DNA of 64,000 bases from Panax quinquefolius (Eukaryota; Streptophyta; Magnoliopsida; Apiales; Araliaceae). The notes under the pieces were generated by a model that saw only the letters and a list, made by a program, of their open reading frames with translations, was not told the DNA's origin and searched no databases. The position numbers and the translations under genes were made by a program. The stretch covers positions 98,542,735-98,606,734 of the forward strand of contig CM035153.1 of the NCBI GenBank assembly GCA_020205615.1, given 5' to 3'. Positions within the stretch are counted from its first letter, which is position 1. Every line of letters starts with the position of its first letter. Below are positions 41,804 to 53,775 of this stretch, piece by piece.

Positions 41804-44402
41804 TATAAGACCCCAGCTTATTATTAATGAAATTTAATTATCTCTATTTATTATTTTGAAATAGTAAGGGTATATTTGATTAATGTGGATAGTTATGGGT
41901 AAAATACGCAAATATTTTAAAATAAGCAAGTGGTTATAAAATATTCATTGTTGTTTCGGGAATATTCGTTTTGGTAGTGGAATATTAAGATTGTCGGGAA
42001 TATTCAGATGACGTACAAGCGACCATGTGTGGGCCCCATAACTGAAAGCGATTGGATGAAGAAAACGACAAATATAAGTTGTTTAAAAATAACGACGTAG
42101 TTGTTATTGTTAATACTGTTAAAATACTCGGTGGTTAAAACACAGTAGCACACGGTATTGCACCAATTATTGATTCTTACGTAAGAAGGCACTACTCAAT
42201 AATGGTTACAGTAATTACTGTTCAGTATTTTATTTTATTGATTCAATAATTGCTGCATTGATATTTTATATTACTGTTGTTTCAATAAATTGTCATTACA
42301 CAGTATTTTTCGTTATCGAAGCAATAATTCATATTATCTGAATAATATTATTTGATAACATTATTGGCAATGTCTAGAAAGTTCAGTCTAAGGAGAGGTT
42401 TGGTCACCTAATTGCGGCGCCAAAGATGAGGAGAAATTCTTATTGAAAGCCCCTCTTTCACAGGAGCGGCTACCGTTGCAAGATCGTGATTCTGTAATAT
42501 TATTTGTGAATAATTAATTATTGATTTATATGATGAGGAAAATATTGATTTTATGTGGATATAGATGGAGAAAATTTTTAAAATGACAATTGTTGAAAAT
42601 TAATATTTTATCTTTTTTTGATAAAATAATTCATTTAAATATATTATTTTAATAATATAATAATGGTGATATTTTTACAACGAATGTGGAATATATGAGT
42701 ATACGAGGAGGAAGATTATTTTTGTTGCAATAAATGTTTAAAACATGTTAAACACGTTGGTGGACCCCATTTATTGACTGAAATTTGATTATAGCTTTGT
42801 AAAATCGCTTGGTTTGTGGATTTCATTCCAATTCTATTTGGAATTTGGAAAAACTTTCTTCCGCAAAGTTGTAGAGAATTGAATTTCCTATAAAAATGTG
42901 CGAGATTCAAATTTTCTGACAAAAAGGGCTATTTATTGTGAATTATTGAAGTTCAAGTTCAAAATAATTGATTTTGGAAGTTTAAATTATTTTAAATTAG
43001 AAAAATGTTTTTCTTACTTTTTCTAGAAGGTGGCATGTGCTTATTGAAATGAAATCAGATTTCAAGAGTGGCGTGAGGAATTTTGATATATATAATAATA
43101 TTAAATTAAATTTTACTCGCTTTGGTGTTCTAAACAATTTTCTATAAATAGGGGCTTTAGGTTAGAATTGAAAATCACACCGAAATCAAATTTTTTCTCT
43201 CTATATTATCGAGCGTATTCTTGTGAGTATTTTGAGTATATTTTGAGTATTGTTATACTGAACGCAAGTTCAAGTCATGGCCTATATCCTGTGTTTCAAC
43301 TAAATCTTGTCTTTGTGTGAGTAAGGATATTATTTTTTTCGTAATGATATTATTTCTTCAATATCATTATGTTGAAATATTGATCTGAAGTTTTTATCAA
43401 ATTTGGAACTTTTGGTGTCGGAGTTACTATTCACGTATACGGCACTATTCTTGTATACCACACTATTCACGAATACGGCACTATTCATCGAAAAATGAAA
43501 AATTTTCTTTTCGTCTAAAATATCTATTGTGGATACTAGCTTTGATTGTATCCATGTTTTGATCATTCTTGAATTTTACACCACTGTGATTATTTTTGAG
43601 GTATTTTTGGACATGGATAAAACAAAGTACGAATCCTTAATCCTTAATCCTTGTCATTTTGTTTCACTGGATTCGTTTCTTTAAAAATATTTTTCATCAT
43701 CCTCAGTCTTAAATGATGATATTATTGAATATCTTTGGCACATAGTGCAAAGATGAATGATTTCGATGAATATCTTTGGCCGTAGTGCAAAGATGAGCAG
43801 TGTTTAGATGAACATGACTAATCGATGAATATCTTTGGCTGTAGTGCAAAGATGAATATTTGATTCGGATGTATATTGATTGATGTTACAGGGATAAAAG
43901 ATAGAGCGATGAATTTTTAAATTCATACATGAAGATAGGTAGTTTGCATTCTCTACTTAACTCTTCTAATGAATTATTATTTCGTTGCGAATATTGATTT
44001 AAAAACTTGTTGTCTATTGTATTCTATTAGATTTTTCCCTGTTGAAGACTAATGATAATTTGTTGTATATTATCTTAGTCATAATATTATTTACTGGGCT
44101 AGTTGAGCTCACCCTTTTCCTTTTTGTTCCATTTTTCTTCTCAGGAGGCGAGAATATAGCGAAACGAAGTCGGGGTATGGAATGAAAGTTCTAGAGAGAG
44201 TTGTTTAGTAGTCCTCACCATTTTTGTAAAATAATGTATCAATAAATGTGGTGAGGATTTATCTCGAGTATAGATATTGTCTAGAAGATAATATTTGTAT
44301 ACAAACTCACAGCTTTATTGTTGTAATAATAAAGTTGTAGTTGTTTACGTACCATGTATTGACAACTCGGAATGGGTGATGTATACCTATTTTAGGGCGT
44401 CA
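41804..44402 (+). repeat. RT-10 5' LTR (2599 bp)
   Basis: Starts TATAAGACCCCAGC (TG to TA at the terminus) and ends AGGGCGTCA. TATA box at 43143, donor-like GTAAGG at 43321, ACTATTCA repeats at 43421-43490, CTTTGGC(C)GTAGTGCAAAGATG units at 43735-43860, and the acceptor block with CTCAC 44108 and AG 44143-44144. Confidence 0.92.
43143..43151 (+). promoter_or_regulatory. TATA box of the RT-10 5' LTR
   Basis: TATAAATAG, 178 bp before the donor-like GT at 43321. Confidence 0.75.
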
Positions 44403-44406
44403 TGGT

Positions 44407-44417
44407 TGGTATCGAGC
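44407..44417 (+). promoter_or_regulatory. RT-10 primer-binding site (tRNA-Met, one base missing)
   Basis: TGGTATCGAGC; compared with TGGTATCAGAGC an A is missing. Confidence 0.85.
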
Positions 44418-44589
44418 TTAGGAATATGATCTCTGGCGGAGATCGGGAATAGAACTAGGAGGGAGAGACGAGTAAATCCTTCGCTAGTGTGTCCTACCTA
44501 AGCTTATTTGTTAGTTGGTTAGTATATAGGGATATTATGTGATATATTGATTTCCTTAATTAACCCTTGTTTTATGACGATATTTGAGA

Positions 44590-45700
44590 ATGTTGAATGA
44601 GAATATTAACAATGGAGTAAATGAGGCCGTGGAGATGCCCAGTGCTTTACCAACGAGGAGAACGTCTAACAGTCGTGGCAATGTTCCTCCCGTGAACAAC
44701 ACCAATCGAAAGCGAGATGATGAACGAGGGATGTTTAGAAGCTTTTTACAGATTCATGCAAAAATCGACGAGGGAGACTCGTGTTCAAAATACGAGGAGG
44801 AAATGATAGCAATTTAAGGGTTGTCACAATGAGCGGTTTAAAGAGTTGGGACCACGAATTTAAGGGAAAGCGATCCGATCATGGCGGAAACATAGGTCGA
44901 AAAAATTACCAAGATATTCTATATCTTGGGATGCACTGAGGAACAGAAGGTTCCATTCGCCACCTTATATTCCGTGGCGAAAGGACTCTTGGTGGGAGTC
45001 TGTGAAGCGTACCATCCAAATTTTTCGGCGATGTCTTGGGAGACGTTTGAAACTATTTAATGACAAATACTTTCTTCAAAGTGTTAATCGTATGAAGGAA
45101 GTGAAGTTCATCGATTAGAACAAAACAACAACATGACGGTGTCTCGATGCGAGGCAAAGTTTGCGAGTTATCGAGTGTTTGCACCTCATTTGGTGGAGAA
45201 TGAGGAACGATGACGCGGATGTTTCGAGAGGTTTGAAACCCGATACGACAATATCTCGTTTCTCATAATTTTCTCTCTATTCGGATGTTGTTAATGTGGC
45301 TCAATTGTTAGAGCGAGATAACGAGTATGTTCAACCGAGGGACCATAACCGAGGATCGCATACGAGAGATAGCGATTAACGTAATAATGATAACCAAATG
45401 GAGAAAGAAAGCAGACGGACAAAATGGTAACCACCGGTGGTAATCATGGCCATAAAAATAGAAGAAGCGAGTCGGAGGAGATTTTAAAAAGAGGAGATTT
45501 AACAACGACCATGTGAAGACGGCAAAGATCTGGCGTGAAAGCTCGGTTCTAAGGGAGGAGAACGACCACCGGTCATATGCTATAAATGCGAGAAAGAGGG
45601 ACATATCGGTCAAACTTTCCACAACAGTTCAAGGTATGCTATAATTGTGGAAAGGAAGGACATATCGCTTCGAGATTGTGCAGAGCAAAACCTAGTTCAG
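44590..45700 (+). pseudogene. RT-10 gag
   Basis: ATG 44590 opens MLNENINNGVNEAVEMPSAL, and the frame closes at 44817. In shifted frames the capsid domain can be followed: ILGCTEEQKVPFAT, WWES-like, SWETFE-, YFLQSV-, QNNMTVSRCEAKFASYRVFAPHLVENEE and RFERGLKP. Two zinc-knuckle pieces come next: CYKCEKEGHIGQ at 45578, without its last Cys, and CYNCGKEGHIAS-x-LC at 45637, with one extra residue before the last Cys. At least five frameshifts or stops are needed to join these, so it is not functional. The role is capsid formation and RNA packaging. Confidence 0.82.
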
Positions 45701-46158
45701 CGGGGTCGGTGACTCAAAAGACTATCCCAGAAAAGTCAAAGTCAACGATTCCGGGAAGAGCATTTGTTATGACTCGTCAAAATGTGAGGAACCCAAACGA
45801 GGTGATCACGGGTAAGCTATTTATAAATTCTTGCGAAGTTTATACCTTACTTGATACCGGTGCTACCCATTCATTTATCGCTCCTACTTGTGCTCAACGT
45901 TTAAATTTGACTCTGGAAAAATTAGACTTTGACCTATCTATGGAAACTCCGTTAGGAGAAACTTTCATCACATCCACTGTTTATAAATCTTGTTTGATTC
46001 AAGTTGGCACCATCACCTTACCTGTTGACCTTATCTCTTTAAAGATACTTGCTTTTGATGTGATTTTAGGGATTGATTGGTTAACTACTCATCATGCCAA
46101 AATTGATTGTTTTCGTAAGGTTGTTAGTTTTCATATTCCTAACCAACCTGTTGTATGA
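45701..46158 (+). pseudogene. RT-10 protease
   Basis: Retropepsin (RVP_2 type). The frame opened at 45586 runs on to 46158 with GRAFVMTRQNV, then YTLLDTGATHSFI (catalytic DTG at 45853-45861). Then come LNLTLEKLDFDLSMETPLGE, the flap region and VILGIDWLTTHHAKIDC, the second conserved block. It ends at VV followed by TGA. This part has no internal stop and is the best-kept protein segment of RT-10. RT-6 at 61034-61262 codes the same region with high similarity. Confidence 0.88.
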
Positions 46159-47160
46159 ATTCAAGTAACTAAACCATTAAAATCAATCATCATCATATCT
46201 AATCATAAAGCTATTCGTTTATTAAAAAGCGGATGTCAAGCTTTCTTAGCCCATGTTATGGATTTGAATAAAGACACGTCAAATTTGAATAATATTCCTG
46301 CCATTATTGACTTTCTGGCGTATTTCTGAAGAACTTCCCGCCTACCCCCTAGAACGTGAAGTTGAATTCTTTATTGATCTTGAACCCGCATACAAAGCCC
46401 ATTTCTAAAACCCCATATCGAATGGCTCTATTGAGCTTCAGGGAGTTAAAGGTCCAACTACAAGAATTGTTGGACATCGGTTTCATTCGTCCTAGTACAT
46501 CTCCTTGGGGTGCTCTGTTTTATTCAGTAAAGAAGAAAAAGCGGAGTATGCGACTTTGTATTGACTATCGGAATTGAACCATGTCACCATCAAGAATAGG
46601 TATCCTCTACCTCGTATTGATGACTTGTTTGACCAACTGAGGGGCACAATTCTTTTCAAAAATCGATCTTCGCTTACGGATATCATCAATTTGAAGATTA
46701 GAATCGAGGATATTCCAAAGACGCCTTGTAACTTCGGTATGGGCATTATGAATTCTTAGTCGTGTCTTTCGGACTAACTAATGCTCCTGCGGCTTTCATC
46801 GATATGATGAACCGAGTATTCAAGGAATATTTGGATCAGTTTGTTGTTGTCTTTATTGATGACATCCTCATATATTCCAAAAGCCGTGAAGATCATGAGC
46901 ACCATTTGAAGCTGGTACTCCAAAGGCTTCGTGAAAACAAACTATATGCCAAATTGAAGAAATGCGAGTTCTGGCTTGAGGAAGTAGCATTCCTTGGGCA
47001 TGTGGTGTCGAAACATGGAGTATCTGTTGATCCGGCGAAGATTGAAGCAATACAAAGTTGGGAGCAACCGAAGTCAGTGACTGAAGTATGTAGCTTCTTG
47101 GGCTTAGCTGGTTATTATCGGAGATTTATGGAAGGGTTTTCTCGAATCACTACTCCATTA
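46159..47160 (+). pseudogene. RT-10 reverse transcriptase
   Basis: Ty3 RT domain in four pieces. The linker KPLKSI- and AIRLLKSGCQAFLAHV leads to [27 protein letters not shown] and MRLCIDYRN (to 46577). The next piece, [21 protein letters not shown] (46574-), loses frame where FSKIDLRSGY is expected, so the first catalytic Asp block is garbled. From 46762 the frame is open: [26 protein letters not shown] (FIDD at 46852-46863), [23 protein letters not shown] and [12 protein letters not shown]. It copied element RNA into DNA. Confidence 0.92.
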
Positions 47161-47832
47161 ACCCAGCTAACTAGGAAGGATACCAAATTCATTTGGAGCG
47201 AAGAATGCGAGAAGAGTTTCCAAGAGCTTAAGAGGAGACTCATTTCGGCACCTGTTTTAACAATACCATCTGGTACGGATGGATTTGTTATCTACAGCGA
47301 TGCTTCGGGCAAAGGGTTAGGATGTGTTCTCATGCAACGTGGGAAAGTCATAGCTTATGCTTCGCGACAACTTAAAGAATATGAGAGGAATTATCCTACT
47401 CATGATCTAGAGTTAGCGGCCGGATCATTTTCGCGCTTAAAGATATGGAGGCACTATCTATATGGGGAGAAAGTGGAGATATATTCGACCATAAAAGCCT
47501 TAAATATTTCTTCACTCAAAAGAACTCGAAGATGCAGCGGCGACGTTGGCTCGAGCTATTGAAAGACTACGACCACACTATTCAATACAATCTCGGAAAA
47601 GCGAACGTGGTAGTGACGCGCGTTGAGTAGAAGATCATATCTTGGGAATGAGTGCGATGATGTCAAGTATACGACAGAGCCAACTTTAATAGAAAAGTTA
47701 AGGTTGCTCGAGCCACCGCCGGGAGTTGATGCGTATGAAGAAGAAAGTACAAGAAGGAGCTATTAGGCGAGAATTGATGAAGAAGGAATACTTCGAGTCC
47801 ACTCTAGACTTTGTGTCCCTAACGACTCTGAT
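47161..47832 (+). pseudogene. RT-10 RNase H and linker to integrase
   Basis: In frame with the RT end: [26 protein letters not shown], then [27 protein letters not shown] and [13 protein letters not shown]. Frame changes follow near 47430 and 47490. [12 protein letters not shown] and [21 protein letters not shown] are read in another frame up to about 47628. The rest, to 47832, holds the degenerate HHCC approach. Confidence 0.88.
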
Positions 47833-48604
47833 TTGAAGTACAAGATTATGATGGAGGCACACAATACACCATTTGCAATCCATCCTGGAAGTACTAAAAT
47901 GTATTGTGATCTTCGACATACATTTTGGTGGAACAATATGAAGAGAGAGATTGCAAAGTTTATCTCGATGTGTTTAACTTGTCAACATGTAAAGGCGGAG
48001 CATCTAGTACCTAAGGGTCCGTTGCAACCACTTGAGATTCCAAAATGGAAGTGGGAACATATTACCATGGATTTTGTTACGGGTCTTCCTACGGTTTCTC
48101 AAGGCATCAATGCCATTTGGGTTATTGTTGATAGATTAACCAAGTCTGCTCATTTCTTGCCGATACGGGAGACTTATTCCCTTGAACGTCTTGCTAGTAT
48201 GTACGTGAATGAGATTGTGAGGTTGCATGGTATGCCTGTATCCATAGTTTCAGATCGTGACCCAAGATTCACTTCAAGATTTTGGGTTAGCTTGCAAAAA
48301 GCTATGGGCACGGGTTTACGATTGATTAAGCATACCATCCTCAAAGCAGACGGACAATCGAGAGGACTATTCAAACTCTTGAAGATCTATTAAGACTCTG
48401 TGTCCTAGACTTCAAGGGCAGTTGGGATAAGTATTTACCATTGGTGGAATTCTCCTACAACAACAGTTATCAGGCAAGTATAGGTGTGGCTCCATTTGAA
48501 GCATTATATGGACGAAAGTGTCGCTCTCCAATATGTTGGGATGAGGTGGGTGAAGCAACATTGTTGGGACCCGAGTTAATACGTATGATCACCAAAAGAT
48601 CCAA
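47833..48604 (+). pseudogene. RT-10 integrase
   Basis: The H2C2 zinc domain (HPGSTKMYCDLRHTFWW, CLTCQHVKAEH) is followed by the catalytic core: WEHITMDFVTGLP (Asp at 48070), IWVIVDRLTKSAHFLPI and VSDRDPRFTSRFW (Asp at 48253). The catalytic Glu should fall near 48361. There a one-base loss in CAATC(N)GAGAGG shifts the frame and replaces it, so the DDE triad is incomplete. In the shifted frame [46 protein letters not shown] and [15 protein letters not shown] are read to about 48590. It inserts element DNA into chromatin. Confidence 0.92.
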
Positions 48605-49142
48605 ATGATTCAACAACGATATAAAATGGCACAAGATCGACAAAAGAGTTATGCGGATCTTCATCGAAAGGACGTGGAATTTAGTATAGGGGATCATGTA
48701 TTGTTGCGAGTTGCTCCATGGAAGGGAGTTACAAGATTTGGGAAGAGAGGAAAGCTCAATCCACGATTTATTGGTCTATTTCAAATTCTTAACCGAGTAG
48801 GAAATGTAGCCTATAGACTTGCGTTACCTCCGAGTATGTCTCGTGTTCATAATGTGTTTCACATATTTGTACTTCGTAAATATGTGAAAGACCCGAACCA
48901 CGTTATAGAGTTAGAACCCATTTAAATAGTCAAGACTTAACGTATGAGGAGGTACCTATCAAGATCTTGGATAGGAAGGAGCATGTCCTACGCATGAAAG
49001 GTCATACCACAAGTTAAAGTTTTGTGGAGGAATCATGCTATAGAGGAAATGACCGGAAATGGAAATGGAAATGAAAGCGAGGTATCCTCACCTTTTTCAA
49101 AACACCGAGTACGTCACGTCAATTTTGAGGACGAAATTTCAT
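48605..49142 (+). pseudogene. RT-10 pol C-terminus with chromodomain-like tail
   Basis: The open frame to 48925 gives [47 protein letters not shown] and NVAYRLALPPSMSRVHNVFHI, the GPY/F-type region. After TAA, DLTYEEVPIKILDRKEHVLR and VLWRNHA are read to about 49040. This is the family's chromodomain-type module, which in chromoviruses steers integration to heterochromatin. Which aromatic cage residues remain cannot be judged because of frameshifts. Confidence 0.82.
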
Positions 49143-49153
49143 AAGGAGGGAGG
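49143..49153 (+). promoter_or_regulatory. RT-10 polypurine tract
   Basis: AAGGAGGGAGG, two bases before the 3' LTR at 49155. Confidence 0.85.
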
Positions 49154-49154
49154 T

Positions 49155-51760
49155 TGTAAACCCCGACTTTTATTATTAATGAAATTTAATTTTCTATTTA
49201 TTATTTTGAAATAGTAAGGGTTGATTTGATTAATATGGATAGTTATGGGTAAAATACGCAAATATTTCAAAATAAGCAAGTGGTTATAAAATATTCATTG
49301 TTGTCGGGAATATTCATTTGGTAGTGGAATATTCAATCTTTGTCGGGGAATATTCGTATGATGTGGTAACCCCATGTATGCCCCCATAATGAAAAGCGAT
49401 TGGATGAAGAAAACGCAGCAATTATAAGTTGTTTAAAAATAACTAGCAGCGTAGTTATTCTCAATTATCTTCATTAAAATACTTTGTTGGTTAAACACAC
49501 GAGAAGAGCACGGTATTGCACCAATTATTGATTCTTACGTAAGAGGCACTACTCAATAATGGTTACGATAATTATTTATTCAATATTTTATTTTATTGAT
49601 TCAATAATTCTGCATTGATATTTTATATTCTTGTTGTTTCAATAAATTGTCATTACACGTATTTTTTTCGTTATCGAAGCAATAATTCATATTATCCTAA
49701 TAATATTATTAGATAACATTATTGGCAATGTCTAGAAAGTTCTATCTAAGGAGAGGTTTGGTCACCTAATTGCGCGCTAGTAAGGAGAAATTCTTATTGG
49801 AAAGCCCCCTCTTTCACAGGAACTACTGCACAGTTGCAAAGATCTTGTGATTCTGTAATATTATTTGTGAATAATTAATTATTGATTTATATGATGAGGA
49901 AAATATTGATTTTATGTGGATATAGATGGAGAAAATTTTAAAATGACAATTGTTGAAAATTAATATTTTATCTTTTTCTGATAAAATAATTCATTTAAAT
50001 ATATTATTTTAATAATATAATAATGGTGATATTTTTACAACGAATGTGGGATATATGAGTATACGAGGAGGAAGAGTATTTTTGTTGCAATAAATGTTTA
50101 AAACATGTTAAACACGCTTTCGGTGGACCCCATTTATTGATACGCAATTTGATTATAATCGTAAAATCGTCTGCTTATGGATTTCGGTCAATTCCTATTT
50201 GGAATTTGGAAAAACTTTCTTCCGCAAAGTTGTAGAAATTGAATTTCCTATAAAAATTCATGAGATTCAAATTTTCGACAAAAGGGCTATTTATTGTGAA
50301 TTATTGAAGTTCAAGTTCAAATAATTGATTTTGGAAGTTTAAATTATTTTAAATTAGAAAAACGTTTTTCTTACTTTTCTAGAAGGTGGCATGTGTTTAT
50401 TGAGTTGAAATCAGATTTCAAGAGTGGCGAGGAATTTTGATATATATAATAATATTAAATTAAATTTTACGCTTTGGTGTTCTAAGCAATTTCCTATAAA
50501 TAGGGTGCTTAGGTTAGAATTGAAAATCACACGAAATCGAAATTTTCTCTCTATATTATCGAGCTTATTCTTGTGAGTATTTTGAGTATATTTTGAGTAT
50601 TGTTATCTTTGTGCGAGTTCAAGTCATAGCTTATATCCTGTTTTCAACTAGAAGTCTTGTCTTTGTGAGGTAAGGGATATTATTTTTTTTCGTAATGATA
50701 TTATTTCTTCAATATCATTATGTTGAAATATTGATCCAAGTTTTTATCAAATTTGGAACTTTTGGTGTCTGGAGTTACTATTCACGATATCTGGCATTAT
50801 TCACGTATACCACACTATTCACGAATACGGCACTATTCATCAAAAAATAAAAAAATTTCTTTTCGCCTAAAATATCTATTGTGGATACTAGCTTTGATTG
50901 TATCCATGTTTTGATCATTCTTGAATTTTACACCACTTGTGATTATTTTTGAGGTATTTTTGGACATGGATAAAACAAAGTACGAATCCTTAATCCCTAA
51001 TCCTTGTCATTTTGTTTCAATTGGATTCGCTTTCTTTAAAATATTTTTCATCATCCTCGGTCTTAAATGATGATATTATTGAATATCTTTGGCTCAGTAG
51101 TGCAAAGATGAATGATTTCGATGAATATCTTTGGCCGTAGTGCAAAGATGATAGGGTGTTTAGATGAACATGACCAATCGATGAATATCTTTGGCACAGA
51201 GTGCAAAGATGAATATTTGATTCCGGATGTATATTGATTGATGTTACAGGATAAAAGATAGACGATGAATTTTAAATTCATACATAGAAGATAGTAGTTT
51301 GCATTCTCTACTTAACTCTTCTAATGAATTATTATTTCATTGCGAATATTGATTTAAAAACTTGTTGTCTATTGTATTCTATTAGATTTTTCCTGTTGAA
51401 GACTAATGATAATTTGTTGTATATTATCTTAGTCATAATATTCTTTTTTGGGCTAGTTGAGCTCACCCTTTTCCTTTTTGTTCCATTTTTCTTCTCGGGA
51501 GGCGAGAATATAAGCGAGTACAGTCCTGGGTATGGGAATGAAAGTTCTAGAGAGAGTTGTTTAGTAGTCCTCACCATTTTTTAAAAATAATGTATCAATA
51601 AATGTGATGAGGATTTATCCGAGTATAGATATTGTCTAGAAGATAATATTTGTATACAAACTCACAGTTTTATTGTTGTAATAATAAAGTTGTAGTTGTT
51701 TCTGTACCATGTATTGACAACTCAGAATGGGTGATGTATACCTATTTTGGGGGCGTCACA
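49155..51760 (+). repeat. RT-10 3' LTR (2606 bp)
   Basis: Begins TGTAAACCCCGAC and ends GGGGGCGTCACA. It aligns with the 5' LTR along its whole length. TATA box at 50495-50503, donor-like GAG|GTAAGG at 50670. The acceptor AG seen in the 5' LTR is changed here (TTCTCGGG instead of TTCTCAGG near 51494-51499). Confidence 0.92.
50495..50503 (+). promoter_or_regulatory. TATA box of the RT-10 3' LTR
   Basis: TATAAATAG, 175 bp before the donor-like GT at 50670. Confidence 0.7.
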
Positions 51761-51765
51761 TCTAT

Positions 51766-52744
51766 ACTCCATGAAATTAGTAGAATATCCTTGATATTTG
51801 CACTTCATCCAGTATATTTTCATGGAAATATTCTTCTGAGCATTCTTGAATTTTACTTTACAAAGAAGTATCATGTTGACAACTTGGATATTATTAGTTC
51901 TTGGTTAAATTAATTCTTAAACTTGTTTTATTGAATTCTTATATCATTGTCATCATGCTCATGTTTATATTTTTTTTTGAAAGTCATCTGTGGCCTGTAG
52001 TGCATAGATGGACTTGGTATGATTATGACCAGGGATTATTCGGTGTAATCATGACCGTAATGTTATAAATGATGTGGTAAAAGTCCTCATTGGCCCGTAG
52101 TGCATTGATGGACAATTGTTGGCATGATCATGACCATTGATGAATACAGGAATATCTTTGGCCCATAGTGCATGGATAATTTGTGGTCGTGACCCTAATG
52201 AATATCCTTGGTCGTAGTGCAGGGATGATGTGGATTATTTATTAAGCTGAGTCTCAGCGATAAAAGTGATGAAAAACTTTTAAAATCATAAAAGATAGTA
52301 GATTTTATTCTCTACTTGACTCTTTTAATGGATTGCTTATTCCGCTGCAGTTAAACTTGTTGTCTATTGTATTTTATCAGTTTAACATTGTTGAAGGCTA
52401 ATGATAATTTATCCTGGATTATCTAAGTCATAATATTTCTTACTGGGCTAGTTGAGCTCACCCTTTCTTTCACTGTTCTCTTCAGGAAATGAGAACGTAG
52501 CAGGGACTAGTCGGGGGACGGAGTGATGGTCCAGATGATAGCATTAGTAGTCCTCACTATTCTATGAAATAGTGTGATAATAATTGTAATGAGGACTTAT
52601 TCTGAGAGTGGATATTGTCTAGAAGACAATATTTGTATTAAAACTCACAGCTCTTGTTGTATATTTAAGATTGTATTTGTATTCTATATCATGTATTTGG
52701 CGACTCAAGATGGGTGATGTATACCTAATTTTGGGGGCATCACA
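51766..52744 (+). repeat. RT-9 solo LTR, second part
   Basis: Resumes with ACTCCATGAAATTAGTAGAATATCCTTG, matching RT-3 at about 8738. It has CTTTGGCCCGTAGTGCA-type repeats and an acceptor block (CTCAC 52457, AG 52484-52485), and ends GGGGGCATCACA. AAAGC at 52745-52749 is the right target duplication. Confidence 0.9.
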
Positions 52745-52749
52745 AAAGC

Positions 52750-53551
52750 CGTCTAAGCTATTTGATCCGGCTAGACACAAATTTAAAATTGTTGTTGAAC
52801 AAGATAAAACTTTACTGTTATCCAACTGGATTGTTTTGGTTCGGATTCTAGACTTTTATGAACATCCCAAATATGGGAAATTTTTATGCGCTAAGGCGGA
52901 CAAAGGATGAACAATAATATCATTCTAGCAATGTAGTATTGATCAATACAGGGTATAACGGGATGATCACCCCCGTGCCCGTAAGTTATGACGGTTTACA
53001 GATGAAGTTCTGTTTAACCTTTTCGAAAATAGAAAACAATGTTCATAGTCTGTCAGCTGATCCTCATATATAGTCAATATATAGTTTCAAAAGTTTGAAA
53101 TCGAAATGACATGTTGTTTATTAATGGTTCAGCTTACTTCACAACTGTTGATTCGTTGTAGAAGTATCGTTCAAAGAAAACATTTAATCCTTTCAGCTAA
53201 TTGTTATTATTTGCTATTACTTGCTGGGCACTCAAATGCTCATCCTTGCTTAATTTAAATGTTTTCAGCTAAGTGTGAACAACCTGAAGGATCTGCCAAG
53301 AACAAGGGAAAAGGGAAGGTCACAAAATAAAAGTTTATGCTATCTTATTGTAATAGTTTGACTTTAGGTTAAGGATGATTATCATGTAACGAATGTTTAA
53401 AGGTTTCGTACTTGGGAACTAAACTCTAATAATATGTAAATTAAATTTGATAATGTATATTATTATTATTATTAGTATTATTCCGCTCATAGAAATGGTA
53501 TCGTGAAGCACTGAGTTCGGGTTTCAAGTACCCAGATTTAGGGGCTTTACA
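52750..53551 (+). repeat. RT-8 5' LTR, second part
   Basis: Matches 60216-61028 of the 3' LTR closely and ends GGGGCTTTACA. Contains the acceptor block: CTTGCTGGGC, CTCAT at 53239 and TTTTCAG ending at 53268. Confidence 0.92.
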
Positions 53552-53554
53552 TCA

Positions 53555-53566
53555 TGGTATCAGAGC
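53555..53566 (+). promoter_or_regulatory. RT-8 primer-binding site (initiator tRNA-Met)
   Basis: TGGTATCAGAGC, three bases after the LTR end; exact match. Confidence 0.92.
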
Positions 53567-53775
53567 TATAGGGTTAGAAACCTTAGGTGGGATAAACCTT
53601 AGGCTATAACCTTAGAACAGAGGGAAAAGTTAAAAATATAAATAACTCATATAGAGTTTAAAAAGAGATGAATCAGATAAATTCATCGTCAAACATAATA
53701 AAAGATAACTTATATAAAATTCTTATTTGCTGTTTGTATATACTATATGCTAATCAGGATAATTTATGTGTGTAG

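Larger units (their letters stand above)
41804..51760 (+). mobile_element. RT-10: full-length Tekay-like Ty3/gypsy retrotransposon
   Basis: Flanked by TCTAT on both sides (41799-41803, 51761-51765). LTRs are 2599 and 2606 bp and begin TATAAGACCCC and TGTAAACCCC. The interior runs PBS, gag, protease, RT, RNase H, integrase, chromodomain-like tail and polypurine tract. Integrase after RNase H defines Ty3/gypsy, and the chromodomain tail places it among chromoviruses of the Tekay/Del type. It inserted into RT-9, making the third nesting level inside RT-6 (RT-6 > RT-8 > RT-9 > RT-10). It is the only element here with every pol domain present, though all frames are broken. Confidence 0.93.

Noticed and set aside
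51063..51281. ORF on the minus strand in the RT-10 3' LTR
   Set aside because: It is produced by the CTTTGGC-GTAGTGC repeats and is not kept in the 5' LTR.
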